Below are positions 1 to 8,908 of a DNA stretch of 64,000 bases, one piece after another. A model generated the notes under the pieces. The model saw nothing but the letters and a program-made list of their open reading frames with translations. It ran no database searches and was not told the DNA's origin. Both the position numbers and the translations under genes were made by a program. Origin of the DNA: Desulfococcus multivorans (GTDB lineage: Bacteria > Desulfobacterota > Desulfobacteria > Desulfobacterales > Desulfococcaceae); assembly GCF_001854245.1 (NCBI RefSeq), contig NZ_CP015381.1:336001-400000 (forward strand), in the 5' to 3' direction. Every line of letters begins with the position of its first letter. Within the stretch, counting starts at the first letter, position 1.

Positions 1-734
1 CGGGACTGGGCGTGGGCGATCTTTTCCGGGATCATATCGACGGCCATCCGGTGACGGTTCCCATCGTGGGCGTGATTCGGGACTATCGGTCCAAGGGAGG
101 GGTGGTGTTCTTCTCCCTTGACCGGTATGAGGCCCTCCGGACCGAGGCCGGGAGACATGCCGGTTTTCCCGAGTGGAGCGGTGTCCGTTTCTTTTTCAAG
201 GAACCCGGTTCGGATATCGGCGCTCGGGTCGATCGCCTGAAAGCGGAGATTCTTGCGCGTTGCGGCGATCGGGTCGACATGGTCGCGGGAGCGGAGCTGC
301 GGCGAAACATTCTTCAGGTGTTCGACGAGACATTTTCCGTGACGACGGTTCTGTTGTTTATCGCCCTGGCGGTGGCTGCACTGGGCATTGCCACCACGCT
401 TACGGTGCTGGTACTGGAGCGGTCCCGCCAGCTCAATACCCTCTTCGCCATGGGCGGCAGCCGAGGCCAGATTCGAAGCATGATCGCCTGGGAAGCCGCT
501 CTCATGGTGGCTGCCGGAGAGGTGGGCGGCCTTCTCTGCGGAGCCGTGCTGTCGCTGCTGCTGGTCTTCGTGATCAATCGACAGTCCTTCGGGTGGACAT
601 TCATCTACCAGGTGGACTGGGCGACGCTTCTGCTTTCCTTGCCCCTGATTTTTGTGACGACCATGGCGGCCGCCCTCCCGGCGGTACGGCGGGTGTTCCG
701 GGAACCGCCGGCGGCGGTGCTGCGGGATGGTTGA
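1..734 (+). CDS. FtsX/LolC-type ABC transporter permease, C-terminal part (5' truncated by window edge)
   Basis: The frame is open from base 3 with no stop, so the gene starts before the window. A soluble periplasmic-type region comes first. It is followed by a hydrophobic segment (about bases 345-410), a short basic cytoplasmic loop with RSRQLNTLFAMGGSRGQI, and two more hydrophobic stretches. This is the typical FtsX/MacB C-terminal layout, and the protein ends PPAAVLRDG. Family members move lipoproteins or other hydrophobic cargo to the outer membrane with an ATPase partner, which is not visible here. The next gene, an exported CrtC/AttH-like protein, is 88 bp downstream in the same direction. 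Such pairs are known together with FtsX-type permeases, so one operon is likely. The cargo is unknown. Confidence 0.85.
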   Translation, partial: GLGVGDLFRDHIDGHPVTVPIVGVIRDYRSKGGVVFFSLDRYEALRTEAGRHAGFPEWSGVRFFFKEPGSDIGARVDRLKAEILARCGDRVDMVAGAELRRNILQVFDETFSVTTVLLFIALAVAALGIATTLTVLVLERSRQLNTLFAMGGSRGQIRSMIAWEAALMVAAGEVGGLLCGAVLSLLLVFVINRQSFGWTFIYQVDWATLLLSLPLIFVTTMAAALPAVRRVFREPPAAVLRDG

Positions 735-822
735 ATTCCGTCGGGCACGGCAGCCGAAACGCCCATTCGCGCGACGCGAAACAGTCGATGCGGCGGCGCC
801 TTTGAACCGAGGATAGGAATAT

Positions 823-2010
823 ATGACACATGACGGCATCCAATGGTTGAGACGTCTGATGCGATGGTTGAAGTCCGTGGGCATCCTTGTGGTCCTGGGC
901 ACGGGGCTGGTGCCGCCGATCTGGGCTTCGGACTACAGCCAGGTCACGGGGCCTTGCGGGCTTGTCTTTCCCCGAGACCACGGCCCGCATGACGACTATA
1001 AGGTGGAGTGGTGGTACTACACCGGAAACCTGAAGACCGAGGAGGGGCGGCGGCTGGGATTTCAACTCACCTTCTTTCGCTCCCGTCTCGTGCCGCCGGG
1101 GAGGGAGAACGGTCTTCGGGTGCCTGCGTCGGGTTGGCGGGCACAAAACGTTATTCTGGGCCATGCCGCGGTTTCGGACCTGTCGGGCGAGCGATTTTAT
1201 CACGCCAAATCGGCGGCCCGGGCAACCCTCGGAATGGCCCGGGCAGAGACCGCATCCGGCCGGACGTCGGTGATGTTGAAAAACTGGTCCATGGCGATCG
1301 GTCCCGACGGCCACAGGCTTTTCGCCGACGCTCCTGAATTTGGCATTCGTCTTCTGCTGCGTCCGGCAAAGCCTCCGGTCCCTCACGGCGACGACGGTTA
1401 CAGCCGCAAAGGCTCAACCCCCGAAAGGGCCAGTTGCTACTATTCCATCACCCGCCTGATGACCGAAGGGACCGTTTCCCTGAAGGACGTGACGTTCCCG
1501 GTGACGGGGCTCGCCTGGATGGATCACGAATTCTCCACTGCGCCCCTGGAGCCCGGGTTGGCGGGATGGGATTGGTTCAGCATCCATCTCTCGGACGGCG
1601 CCGATGTGATGATCTATCTTCTGAGAAGCCCGGACGGATCCTTCCACCCCGCATCGAGCGGCACCTTTGTGGACCGGGACGGCCGAAGCCGGCATCTGGG
1701 CCGGGATGAATTCAGGGTGACGCCCGATGCGGTCTGGAAAAGCCCCCACTCCGGCGCCGTATATCCTTCGAAATGGCGGATCGATATCAACCCGTTGAAC
1801 CTCCACCTGAAGGGCGGCGCAAATATCCCGGACCAGGAGATGGCGACGGGCGGCGCCGCCGGAGTGATCTATTGGGAGGGGAGCGTCTCGTTTACCGGGA
1901 GCCGGTCCGGCAACCCGCTTTCAGGTGAAGGGTATGTCGAACTGACGGGCTATGCCGAACCCTTGAACGTCCTGAGTGAGGATGGGAAGGACAGGCGCTC
2001 CCCCCGTTGA
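823..2010 (+). CDS. Secreted lipocalin-like (CrtC/AttH family) protein
   Basis: The 395-residue protein has an N-terminal hydrophobic segment (about residues 20-35, ending near WAS) that looks like a signal peptide or anchor. The family hallmark EWWYYTGNL lies at residues 62-70, and a second conserved block, WMDHEFS, is near residue 235. These place it in the CrtC N-terminal/lipocalin-like family, which includes carotenoid 1,2-hydratase and AttH. No carotenoid genes are nearby, so a carotenoid role is unlikely. Outside phototrophs these proteins usually sit beside FtsX-type permeases, as here, which suggests an envelope function with a hydrophobic ligand. The start ATG has a GAGGAT-like ribosome site. 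Family assignment is firm; function is not known. Confidence 0.8.
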   Translation: MTHDGIQWLRRLMRWLKSVGILVVLGTGLVPPIWASDYSQVTGPCGLVFPRDHGPHDDYKVEWWYYTGNLKTEEGRRLGFQLTFFRSRLVPPGRENGLRVPASGWRAQNVILGHAAVSDLSGERFYHAKSAARATLGMARAETASGRTSVMLKNWSMAIGPDGHRLFADAPEFGIRLLLRPAKPPVPHGDDGYSRKGSTPERASCYYSITRLMTEGTVSLKDVTFPVTGLAWMDHEFSTAPLEPGLAGWDWFSIHLSDGADVMIYLLRSPDGSFHPASSGTFVDRDGRSRHLGRDEFRVTPDAVWKSPHSGAVYPSKWRIDINPLNLHLKGGANIPDQEMATGGAAGVIYWEGSVSFTGSRSGNPLSGEGYVELTGYAEPLNVLSEDGKDRRSPR

Positions 2011-2131
2011 TGAAGACGGATCCGCCGACCCTCTCCGTGGTTTCCCCCATCCCGATTTCGGCGGTCCCGTTTTATGGTTTTCAAAACAATAGTCTGTAAA
2101 ATTAAGATATTCAGCGGGGCAACATATCGTC

Positions 2132-2159
2132 TTGACATCGATTTTTTCCGTCTTATTTT
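2132..2159 (+). promoter_or_regulatory. Candidate sigma70-type promoter upstream of grpE-dnaK
   Basis: TTGACA (2132-2137) is followed after 16 bases by TATTTT (2154-2159) in an AT-rich stretch between the lipocalin-like gene and grpE, about 150 bp before the grpE start. I see no CIRCE inverted repeat and no convincing sigma32 element. The remaining 2011-2307 interval holds only this site and poly-T/poly-A rich leader sequence. Confidence 0.45.
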
Positions 2160-2307
2160 CTACACAATCTTTACGGATTTAACCTTATTTTTTAGGCGCT
2201 TATTAATTTTTTTTTGAAACAAAAATCGTATCTTGGTTCCAATTTTATATTCAACCCTATCGTTTTTGACCTTATTGGAAAGGCTAACCGGGAGAGTGTA
2301 TTGGCCC

Positions 2308-2973
2308 ATGACAGAAGAGAAAATGGAAGAAAAACCGATCGAAGAGGATCTTGAAGAGGTAAGTGCGGCGCCCTCCGAAACGGACGACGGCGCGGAGGTG
2401 GAATCTGAAGCGGAAGATGCGGTGGCGGCGTTGAAGACGGCGCTGGCGTCGGCGGAAGAGGCCGGCAAGGCGCATGAAGATCGCTTCCTGAGGCTCTATG
2501 CGGAGTTTGAGAACTACAAAAAGCGAACCGCCCGTGAGATGCAGGACTTCCGAAAGTTCGCCAACGAGGCTTTGATCAGGGACCTGCTTCCCGTGATCGA
2601 CAATCTTGAACGGGCCATTCAGTCGTCGTCATCCCAGGAAAGCCCGCCGGAAGATATCCAAAGCTGCATTGTCGAGGGGGTCTCCATGACCCTCAACGAA
2701 ATTCTGAAGGTCCTGGATCGGTACCACGTCAAACCGATCGACGCGTTGGAAAAGCCTTTCGACCCCAATTTCCACGAGGCGGTGGGGCAGGAATTGAGCG
2801 ATGAACATGCGGACAACACCGTAGTGCGGGAATATCAGAAGGGTTATCTTCTCCACGACCGTCTGATACGTCCGGCAATGGTGGTGGTTTCCAAGGCGCC
2901 GTCGACGCCCGCCGGGGCGGAGCCGCCCGTATCGGCCGATGATGCGCCCGACGATCTGAACAATGAAGCGTAA
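2308..2973 (+). CDS. grpE: Nucleotide exchange factor GrpE
   Basis: The 221-residue protein is the nucleotide exchange factor of the DnaK chaperone. It has an acidic N-terminal tail, then a coiled-coil helix from about residue 50. The conserved GrpE core follows (LYAEFENYKKRTAREM, then LLPVIDNLERAI), and a C-terminal beta domain ends with the VVSKA-type motif. ATG 2308 (MTEEKMEE) follows GGGAGAG at 2291. The frame is open further upstream with a TTG, but that would add a hydrophobic head not found in GrpE. It precedes dnaK by 48 bp on the same strand, as usual. Neither hrcA nor dnaJ is adjacent. Confidence 0.95.
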   Translation: MTEEKMEEKPIEEDLEEVSAAPSETDDGAEVESEAEDAVAALKTALASAEEAGKAHEDRFLRLYAEFENYKKRTAREMQDFRKFANEALIRDLLPVIDNLERAIQSSSSQESPPEDIQSCIVEGVSMTLNEILKVLDRYHVKPIDALEKPFDPNFHEAVGQELSDEHADNTVVREYQKGYLLHDRLIRPAMVVVSKAPSTPAGAEPPVSADDAPDDLNNEA

Positions 2974-3021
2974 ACCAATGCGAGACCAGCATTTGAATAG
3001 ACATCCTAAGGAGGAGAGGAA

Positions 3022-4941
3022 ATGGGTAAAGTAATAGGCATTGATCTGGGAACGACAAACTCTTGTGTGGCGGTCATGGAGGGCGGAGAAGCGAAAGTGA
3101 TCACCAATCCCGAAGGCGGCAGGACCACGCCGTCCGTAGTGGCGATCGCGGAGTCGGGAGAGCGGTTAGTGGGCCAGATCGCCAAGCGACAGGCGATCAC
3201 CAATCCCGAGAACACGGTTTTCGGCGTCAAACGGCTCATCGGGCGAAAATTTGACTCCCGTGAGGTTCAGAACGACATCAAAGTTCTGCCGTATACCATT
3301 GAGAAAGCCCCCAACGGAGACCTCCGGGTCAACATTCGGGGCAAGCAGTACAGCCCCGCAGAGGTGTCCTCATTTATTCTGGGCAACATCAAAAAGACCG
3401 CCGAGGAGTATCTTGGAGAGACGGTGACGGATGCGGTGATTACCGTGCCGGCCTATTTCAACGACAGCCAGCGCCAGGCGACCAAGGATGCCGGAAAGAT
3501 CGCCGGGCTCAATGTTCTCAGGATCATCAACGAGCCTACCGCGGCCTCGCTGGCCTATGGGCTCGACAAGAAGGCCGAGGAAAAGATCGCGGTGTTCGAC
3601 CTTGGCGGCGGCACCTTCGATATCTCGGTGCTCGAAATCGGCGACGGCGTCTTCGAAGTCAAGGCGACCAACGGCGACACCCACCTTGGCGGCGAGGATT
3701 TCGATCTCCGCCTGATCGATTATCTGGCCGATGAATTCAAAAAAGACCAGGGCATCGACCTGAGGAAAGACAAGATGGCGCTTCAGCGGCTCAAAGAGGC
3801 TGCCGAAAAAGCCAAGATGGAGCTGTCGACCTCCATGGAGACCGATGTCAACCTGCCGTTCATCACCGCCGATGCCAGTGGCCCCAAGCACCTGAACATC
3901 CGGATCACCCGGACCAAGTTGGAGGGTCTGGTGGCGGATCTGCTGGACAATCTCGAGATGCCTTGCAAAATCGCAATGAAGGATGCCGGCCTTTCCAATG
4001 CAGACATCGACGAGGTCATCCTGGTGGGCGGCATGACGCGTATGCCGGCGGTTCAGGAGCGCGTCAAAAAGATTTTCGGCAAGGATCCCCACAAAGGCGT
4101 GAATCCCGACGAGGTCGTGGCCATCGGCGCCGCTATCCAGGGGGGAGTGCTGAAAGGCGACGTAAAAGACGTTCTCCTGCTCGATGTGACCCCCCTTTCC
4201 CTGGGTATCGAGACCCTGGGCGGCGTGATGACCAAGTTGATCGAGAAGAACACGACCATACCCACCAAGAAAAGCCAGGTCTTTTCGACGGCCACCGACA
4301 ATCAGCCGGCGGTCTCCATCCACGTGCTCCAGGGCGAGCGGGAAATGGCCGCCAACAACAAGACCCTGGGCCGATTCGACCTGGCGGACATTCCGCCCGC
4401 GCCCAGAGGGGTGCCCCAGATCGAGGTCACCTTCGACATCGATGCCAACGGCATTGTGAACGTCTCCGCCAAGGATTTGGGCACCGGCAAGGAGCAGGCG
4501 ATCAAGATCACCGCCTCCAGCGGCCTCAGCGAGGAAGAGATTCAGAAGCTGGTGAAGGAGGCCGAGTTGCATGCCGACGAGGACAAGAAAAAGAAGACCC
4601 TGGTGGAGGCCCGAAACCATGCCGACGCCTTGATCTACCAGACGGAAAAATCGATCAAGGATTTGGGCGGCAAGGTGGACGACGCCATCAAAAGCGATGT
4701 CGAGAGCAAGATCGGCAGCCTCAAAGAGGTCATGAAAGGCGACGACGCCGATGAGATCAAGCGCCTGAGCGACGACCTGATGCAGGCCTCTCACAAGCTG
4801 GCCGAGGCCATGTATCAGCAGGCATCCGAGAAGACCGGCGGTTCCAAGCCTGGTGAGGGTGCCCAGGGGGGAGCTGGATCCGGCGGCGGATCGGATGACG
4901 ACGTTGTCGATGCCGACTTCGAGGAGGTCAAGGACAAATAG
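3022..4941 (+). CDS. dnaK: Molecular chaperone DnaK (Hsp70)
   Basis: The protein has 639 residues, the normal bacterial length. The actin-fold ATPase begins [13 protein letters not shown], with the second phosphate loop [10 protein letters not shown] near residue 195 and [14 protein letters not shown] near residue 335. The substrate domain follows the linker [14 protein letters not shown]. The tail ends in the conserved acidic [16 protein letters not shown] strong ribosome site (AGGAGAGG) precedes the ATG. It works with GrpE from the gene just upstream. The dnaJ partner is not in the window. A rho-independent terminator follows. Confidence 0.98.
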   Translation: MGKVIGIDLGTTNSCVAVMEGGEAKVITNPEGGRTTPSVVAIAESGERLVGQIAKRQAITNPENTVFGVKRLIGRKFDSREVQNDIKVLPYTIEKAPNGDLRVNIRGKQYSPAEVSSFILGNIKKTAEEYLGETVTDAVITVPAYFNDSQRQATKDAGKIAGLNVLRIINEPTAASLAYGLDKKAEEKIAVFDLGGGTFDISVLEIGDGVFEVKATNGDTHLGGEDFDLRLIDYLADEFKKDQGIDLRKDKMALQRLKEAAEKAKMELSTSMETDVNLPFITADASGPKHLNIRITRTKLEGLVADLLDNLEMPCKIAMKDAGLSNADIDEVILVGGMTRMPAVQERVKKIFGKDPHKGVNPDEVVAIGAAIQGGVLKGDVKDVLLLDVTPLSLGIETLGGVMTKLIEKNTTIPTKKSQVFSTATDNQPAVSIHVLQGEREMAANNKTLGRFDLADIPPAPRGVPQIEVTFDIDANGIVNVSAKDLGTGKEQAIKITASSGLSEEEIQKLVKEAELHADEDKKKKTLVEARNHADALIYQTEKSIKDLGGKVDDAIKSDVESKIGSLKEVMKGDDADEIKRLSDDLMQASHKLAEAMYQQASEKTGGSKPGEGAQGGAGSGGGSDDDVVDADFEEVKDK

Positions 4942-5006
4942 GCCGCAATAGGCCGCAACACGGACGTGTATGGCGCTGCATCCGTTTGTTTCGGATGAGA
5001 CGCCGG

Positions 5007-5041
5007 AAATCCCGCGCCGCTGGTCGGCGCGGGATTTTTTT
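5007..5041 (+). terminator. Rho-independent terminator after dnaK
   Basis: A perfect GC-rich stem (AATCCCGCGCC pairing with GGCGCGGGATT) closes a short loop and is followed by a run of seven T. It lies between the convergent dnaK and ydbL genes. Confidence 0.9.
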
Positions 5042-5055
5042 GGCACGGGTCGGCG

Positions 5056-5424
5056 CTATTTTTTTCGCCAGTTTCCGGCGTCGTCCTGATACCATTCCCC
5101 GGCTCGCGTCAGATTCCGGAACTTCAGGGCAAAGCGACGACCGACCAGATCCGGCGTGGTGCCCTGCTGTGTTGCGATCCTCTCGAAAAGCGCTGCGCGA
5201 TCCGCGTTTTCGGCATTGACGACATCGGTTCGGGTCCTGGGGCCTATGAACGCCAGATACCCATTATTGTTTTCGCCGATGATCCCTTTCGCCTTGAGGG
5301 CATCGATCACCGGCAAACGGGCTTCCATTCGAGACGTAATATCTTCCTGGGCCCCGGCGATGCCCATGACGACGACACTGCCGAGGAGAAAGGTAAGCAA
5401 CGCGATAGCGATTCTTGACGGCAT
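5056..5424 (-). CDS. ydbL: YdbL-like periplasmic protein (DUF1318)
   Basis: The 122-residue protein begins with a signal peptide (hydrophobic residues 5-25, cleavage near GIAGAQ). The mature part matches the DUF1318/YdbL family: R-LP-ID-LK--G-IGENN-G-L near residues 37-60, and a C-terminal FERIATQQGTTPDLVG block. AGGAGG precedes the ATG. It is the last gene of a minus-strand ydbH-ynbE-ydbL set in the same order as the Escherichia coli operon, where YdbH and YnbE form an inter-membrane lipid bridge and YdbL modulates it. The role here is inferred from that order. Confidence 0.82.
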   Translation of the reverse strand: MPSRIAIALLTFLLGSVVVMGIAGAQEDITSRMEARLPVIDALKAKGIIGENNNGYLAFIGPRTRTDVVNAENADRAALFERIATQQGTTPDLVGRRFALKFRNLTRAGEWYQDDAGNWRKK

Positions 5425-5447
5425 GTTGACCTCCTGACGGGATGGGG

Positions 5448-5684
5448 TTAGTCTTTTTCGGTGTCCGGAGACGAGATCGGCGTTTCGGATGTTTCGCTTT
5501 TCCGATATTTGTAGACGTCGTCGATGATATCATCCAAGGCACGGTCCACCTTGACGTTGACGTCGATGGTGATGTGGATGGGCTTCACCTCGACGGGCTT
5601 GACGTCGACCTGATGATACGTCTGGCAGCTCTGCATGAACAGAAACGACAGGTGCATCATCACCAGCAGTATTTTTTCGATCAT
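5448..5684 (-). CDS. ynbE: YnbE-like small lipoprotein
   Basis: This 78-residue protein has a hydrophobic N-terminus and a relaxed lipobox ending in Cys20 (FMQSC). A short valine/isoleucine-rich segment (VDVKPVEVKPIHITIDVNVK) follows, as in YnbE, which adds beta strands to the C-terminus of YdbH. The acidic tail is not conserved. GGAAG lies upstream of ATG 5684. It sits between ydbH and ydbL, and this order supports the call more than the sequence, which is short. Confidence 0.75.
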   Translation of the reverse strand: MIEKILLVMMHLSFLFMQSCQTYHQVDVKPVEVKPIHITIDVNVKVDRALDDIIDDVYKYRKSETSETPISSPDTEKD

Positions 5685-5741
5685 CTGCGTGCTTCCTTTC
5701 CGACGAATGGTTGATGGGGCTTTCCCGCCCGGTCGGTCCCG

Positions 5742-8495
5742 CTACCGGACCATCTCCATCAGCCCCTTGTAGCGGAGGATTTTATCCAGGGGCAGCCCCA
5801 GGTTTACGTCCAGCCGTATCCCCTCGAACCGCGATCCGGGATGGCCGGCTTCCACCCGGACGAATCCGCCGAAGGTCTCGTTGTAGACAAACGGGAGGGG
5901 GGATGTCGGGCGGCCGTCGAATTGCAGCGCCAGGCGAAGGTATTCCCCCTCGGTGGCGAGCCTCAGTCTGACCCAGTCGTATTCATAGGATTTCAAGGCC
6001 TCCATCGCCAGATCGACCTGGGCGAACTGGGGGGTGTCTCTGGGGATGCCCGCCGTGAGGACCTCGGCGGCGGAGACGTGAATCACGCCGCCGTCTCCCG
6101 GGGTGGAGTAGAGAAAGCCGTCGTCGAACACCAGGCGTCCCTTCCGAAGCCGTATGGGAAGCCGTCCGTTGACGGCGCCGTTGCCCTCGGCCCGGGCCAC
6201 CCCGAGTTGATCGAGCAGGCGGGCGAGATTGAGCCTGTCGCAGTACAGGACAAGATCGGCATCCGTCGTGCCGGGGGATATCCTGAACGAACGGGCGTCC
6301 ACATTCCCGCCGCACCATCCAAAACGTCCCCTTTCGACGAGGACGACCGTTTCCGGCTCGATCTGAAAGCGGATATCGACGTTTTCGAGCTGGATTTCAC
6401 CCAAGGTCATCCGTTCGACGGCAAGACGCTGATCCGAAGCGCTCCTTACAACGGGAAACTCCGGAAAACAGAGGTCGAGGCGCATATTCTCCATTCGAAT
6501 CCCCTTTTCCCTGTGCGTTATGCGACCGCCGGAGAGAGCGACTTGCATCTCACCCGCCGGGGGCCCTTCGCCGCCTGCGTCCATGCGGCCCTTTACCGTC
6601 AGAATACCCTCGATCACCGCCCCTTCGGCGGCCGATCCGAACCGACCCAGATCCAGGGGCACGGACGGGCGGTATCGCGTCGACCAGGACAGGGCGAAGG
6701 GCATCCCGGGGGAAAGGAACGGGGCATCGCCGGTTATTTTCAGGACCAATCCCGGTAATGTGCGACTGAAGAAACGGCCTTCGAACCCTAATCCCCGGGG
6801 CCCGCGACGGAGGCCGCCTTTCAGGGCCCCCATGTTTTGACCTTGCCACCGAAGGGCGGCCATGGTGCAGGTACCCCGCTGTTCAGCTTCGGTCCAGGGC
6901 CATGCCAGGGGAAGGGCCGCCTGGATGCCGGCGATCCTCACGCGCTGATCCGGAACCTCTACGACGCCGTCGCTAATCTCGGCGCTTCCCTCGAAGCTGA
7001 GGCCTGTCGTCCGGGAGAATCGCCCCTTTCCGGAGACGTTTGAAGACGGGATGCGCGCCGTCGTGCGTTCGGATCCCGTTCCCGTCGAGACACGGGTCTC
7101 GACTGCCCGGAGTGCCGCTGCGACTCGGGCGTTTTCAAAATTCTCGAAGCGAATCTCCCCGTCGAGGGCCAGGGATGCCATGCCCGCATCGACCCCCGGC
7201 GCGGCCACCCGTATCGGACCGGTTTCAGCGACGCACCGTAGGATGCCGCCGTTGAATTTCCCCTCCCCGGATACGGCGACGCGGGGAATGGCGCCATGGA
7301 CGATGCCCTTACCCCATTTGACGCTCGCCGAGGCGGAAGGGTTTACAGGATCCGGGGTCGTGAGCGTCAAACGCCATGTGCCCGAAGGCGACAGGCCGAA
7401 AGTAAAGACGATGGGAAGGGGGATGTCGCCGCTTTTTTCGGTACCGTCGTTCCCATGGGCTTCGGACGGAGGAATGCGGAAAACCGCGTTCCCCCGCCCC
7501 TCGACGCCGTCGTCCGTGAGGGTGATCCGTGCGGCGAGCCGGGACAGGAGCGCCGGCAGGGGGGACACCAGGGAGAGGTCTGCAAGCCGGATCTCCCATG
7601 TGTGGATGTCGGTCGCGGCGAGGTCGAGGGATATGGGGTGAGGACCGTCAGGGTCCTGGACCGTCAAGGGGCCGGTTCGGATCCGGGAGCGGTCGGATTC
7701 GAAGTGTACCGCGGCCTTCTGCAGGGCAAAAGGGGTTATCTGAAAGTCGGCATCCGCCGCGACGGTCAGACTGCCGGAGGCGGTGGTTTCGAAGGGCAAG
7801 CCTGCGGCCCGTATCAGAGACGCTATCGAAAGGTCGGGGGCCGAGATGTGCCACCGGGCGTGCCCGGAGGTGACGTCCACCGCTCCTTCCACCGTGATAT
7901 CACGGTCGAAAAGGGCGGCGTCGATGCGGGCCTTAAATCGGTCGGCTGGTTCCGGAGGAGTGGTCATGCGGAGATCCACGGGAATGGCGAACACCTGATT
8001 TTTCCATGTGAATCGAATCCGGGAATGCCGGATCTCGATCGTCTCCGGGAGGAAGGCCGGTCGCAGGGACCCGTCGGCGGATGAATCCGTGGACGAAAAC
8101 CGTTTCATCAGGCCGCCGAGGTCGATGCCGCGAATGAAAAAACCGTCTTCGCCGATGCCGCACCATATCTCCAGGCCCGTGATCGCGACCCGTTGGATGT
8201 GACGCCGGACCGGCGCTGTCGGGGCGTAGTCCAGACGAAAGGACTCCGCGATCAATGCCGGTGCGCCGACGGGTCCGATGCGGATCTTTGCGATGTCCGC
8301 ACCGGTCGCCCCGATACGGCGGACGTCCCAGCGGAATTCAGGCAGACCGTCCCCGGACGCGGCACGGTAAAACGCCTCCGAGCCGAGGTAAGCCGGCAAC
8401 AGCGCGGCGATGCCGACGAAAATGACGCCGACCAGGCCTATCAGCATGAGACCAGAACCGACAAGCAGTCGCCGCCGCTTTCGTTGAACAACCAT
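5742..8495 (-). CDS. ydbH: YdbH-like AsmA-superfamily envelope protein
   Basis: The 917-residue protein has one N-terminal membrane segment (about residues 12-35) and then a very long beta-rich periplasmic region typical of AsmA-like/TamB-like bridges. The C-terminal part, with NG-LPIRLRKGRLVFDDGFLYSTPGDGG, then ALKSYEYDWVRL, matches the conserved DUF2125/YdbH end (dicarboxylate-diffusion-type repeat). These proteins form a hydrophobic groove for phospholipid movement between inner and outer membranes. It heads ydbH-ynbE-ydbL, with 57 bp to ynbE. ATG 8495 follows an inner-membrane type basic start (VVQRKRRR). Confidence 0.8.
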   Translation of the reverse strand: MVVQRKRRRLLVGSGLMLIGLVGVIFVGIAALLPAYLGSEAFYRAASGDGLPEFRWDVRRIGATGADIAKIRIGPVGAPALIAESFRLDYAPTAPVRRHIQRVAITGLEIWCGIGEDGFFIRGIDLGGLMKRFSSTDSSADGSLRPAFLPETIEIRHSRIRFTWKNQVFAIPVDLRMTTPPEPADRFKARIDAALFDRDITVEGAVDVTSGHARWHISAPDLSIASLIRAAGLPFETTASGSLTVAADADFQITPFALQKAAVHFESDRSRIRTGPLTVQDPDGPHPISLDLAATDIHTWEIRLADLSLVSPLPALLSRLAARITLTDDGVEGRGNAVFRIPPSEAHGNDGTEKSGDIPLPIVFTFGLSPSGTWRLTLTTPDPVNPSASASVKWGKGIVHGAIPRVAVSGEGKFNGGILRCVAETGPIRVAAPGVDAGMASLALDGEIRFENFENARVAAALRAVETRVSTGTGSERTTARIPSSNVSGKGRFSRTTGLSFEGSAEISDGVVEVPDQRVRIAGIQAALPLAWPWTEAEQRGTCTMAALRWQGQNMGALKGGLRRGPRGLGFEGRFFSRTLPGLVLKITGDAPFLSPGMPFALSWSTRYRPSVPLDLGRFGSAAEGAVIEGILTVKGRMDAGGEGPPAGEMQVALSGGRITHREKGIRMENMRLDLCFPEFPVVRSASDQRLAVERMTLGEIQLENVDIRFQIEPETVVLVERGRFGWCGGNVDARSFRISPGTTDADLVLYCDRLNLARLLDQLGVARAEGNGAVNGRLPIRLRKGRLVFDDGFLYSTPGDGGVIHVSAAEVLTAGIPRDTPQFAQVDLAMEALKSYEYDWVRLRLATEGEYLRLALQFDGRPTSPLPFVYNETFGGFVRVEAGHPGSRFEGIRLDVNLGLPLDKILRYKGLMEMVR

Positions 8496-8540
8496 TCTCG
8501 CTCCGGTGACGATGTCGTCTATCGGTTTTCGTGGGGGCGG

Positions 8541-8849
8541 TTACCCACCGTAATCCAGGGCTTCTTCCGCGTTCCGCAGTTCATCCGACGTGATCAGGTT
8601 TTTTTCCACCATGAGATCTCCGATGCCCGCCTCACGCAGGTCTTCGTTTTCGAGGATGCTGTCGATCCCCTTGTAAAGGATCTCTTTTCGATTTCCGGGG
8701 CTGAAAAGGGTGTGGTTCAGCGTGATCTCCGATTTGGGAAGAACGGCGAAGCTGTTGTCGATGTAGATGAAATGGTGGGTGAGCACATAGTAAACGGCGT
8801 ATCCGACGATACCCGTCAGGATCAGGTTTTTGATCCGCTTGTTCATCAT
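8541..8849 (-). CDS. Small single-pass membrane protein, unknown function
   Basis: The 102-residue protein begins with two Met codons (MMNKRIKN) behind a good AAGGAG site. The frame stays open upstream, but that extension is Arg-rich and lacks a ribosome site. Residues 8-27 form one membrane segment (LILTGIVGYAVYYVL). The rest is polar with a helical C-terminus (ENEDLREAGIGDLMVEKNLI). I do not recognise the family. It lies between serA and ydbH on the same strand, 59 bp after serA and 45 bp before ydbH. Confidence 0.7.
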   Translation of the reverse strand: MMNKRIKNLILTGIVGYAVYYVLTHHFIYIDNSFAVLPKSEITLNHTLFSPGNRKEILYKGIDSILENEDLREAGIGDLMVEKNLITSDELRNAEEALDYGG

Positions 8850-8908
8850 GCCGTATCTCCGCTCCTTTCCGTCGGCGCGGGAATGCGCTGTCCGTATCCG
8901 TGAAGTCG

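Noticed and set aside
3370-5046. Long open frame on the strand opposite dnaK (and similar ones opposite glnD, argS and glnE, up to 780 codons)
   Set aside because: These mirror the codon pattern of strongly conserved genes in GC-rich DNA, lack ribosome sites, and their translations show no recognisable domain.
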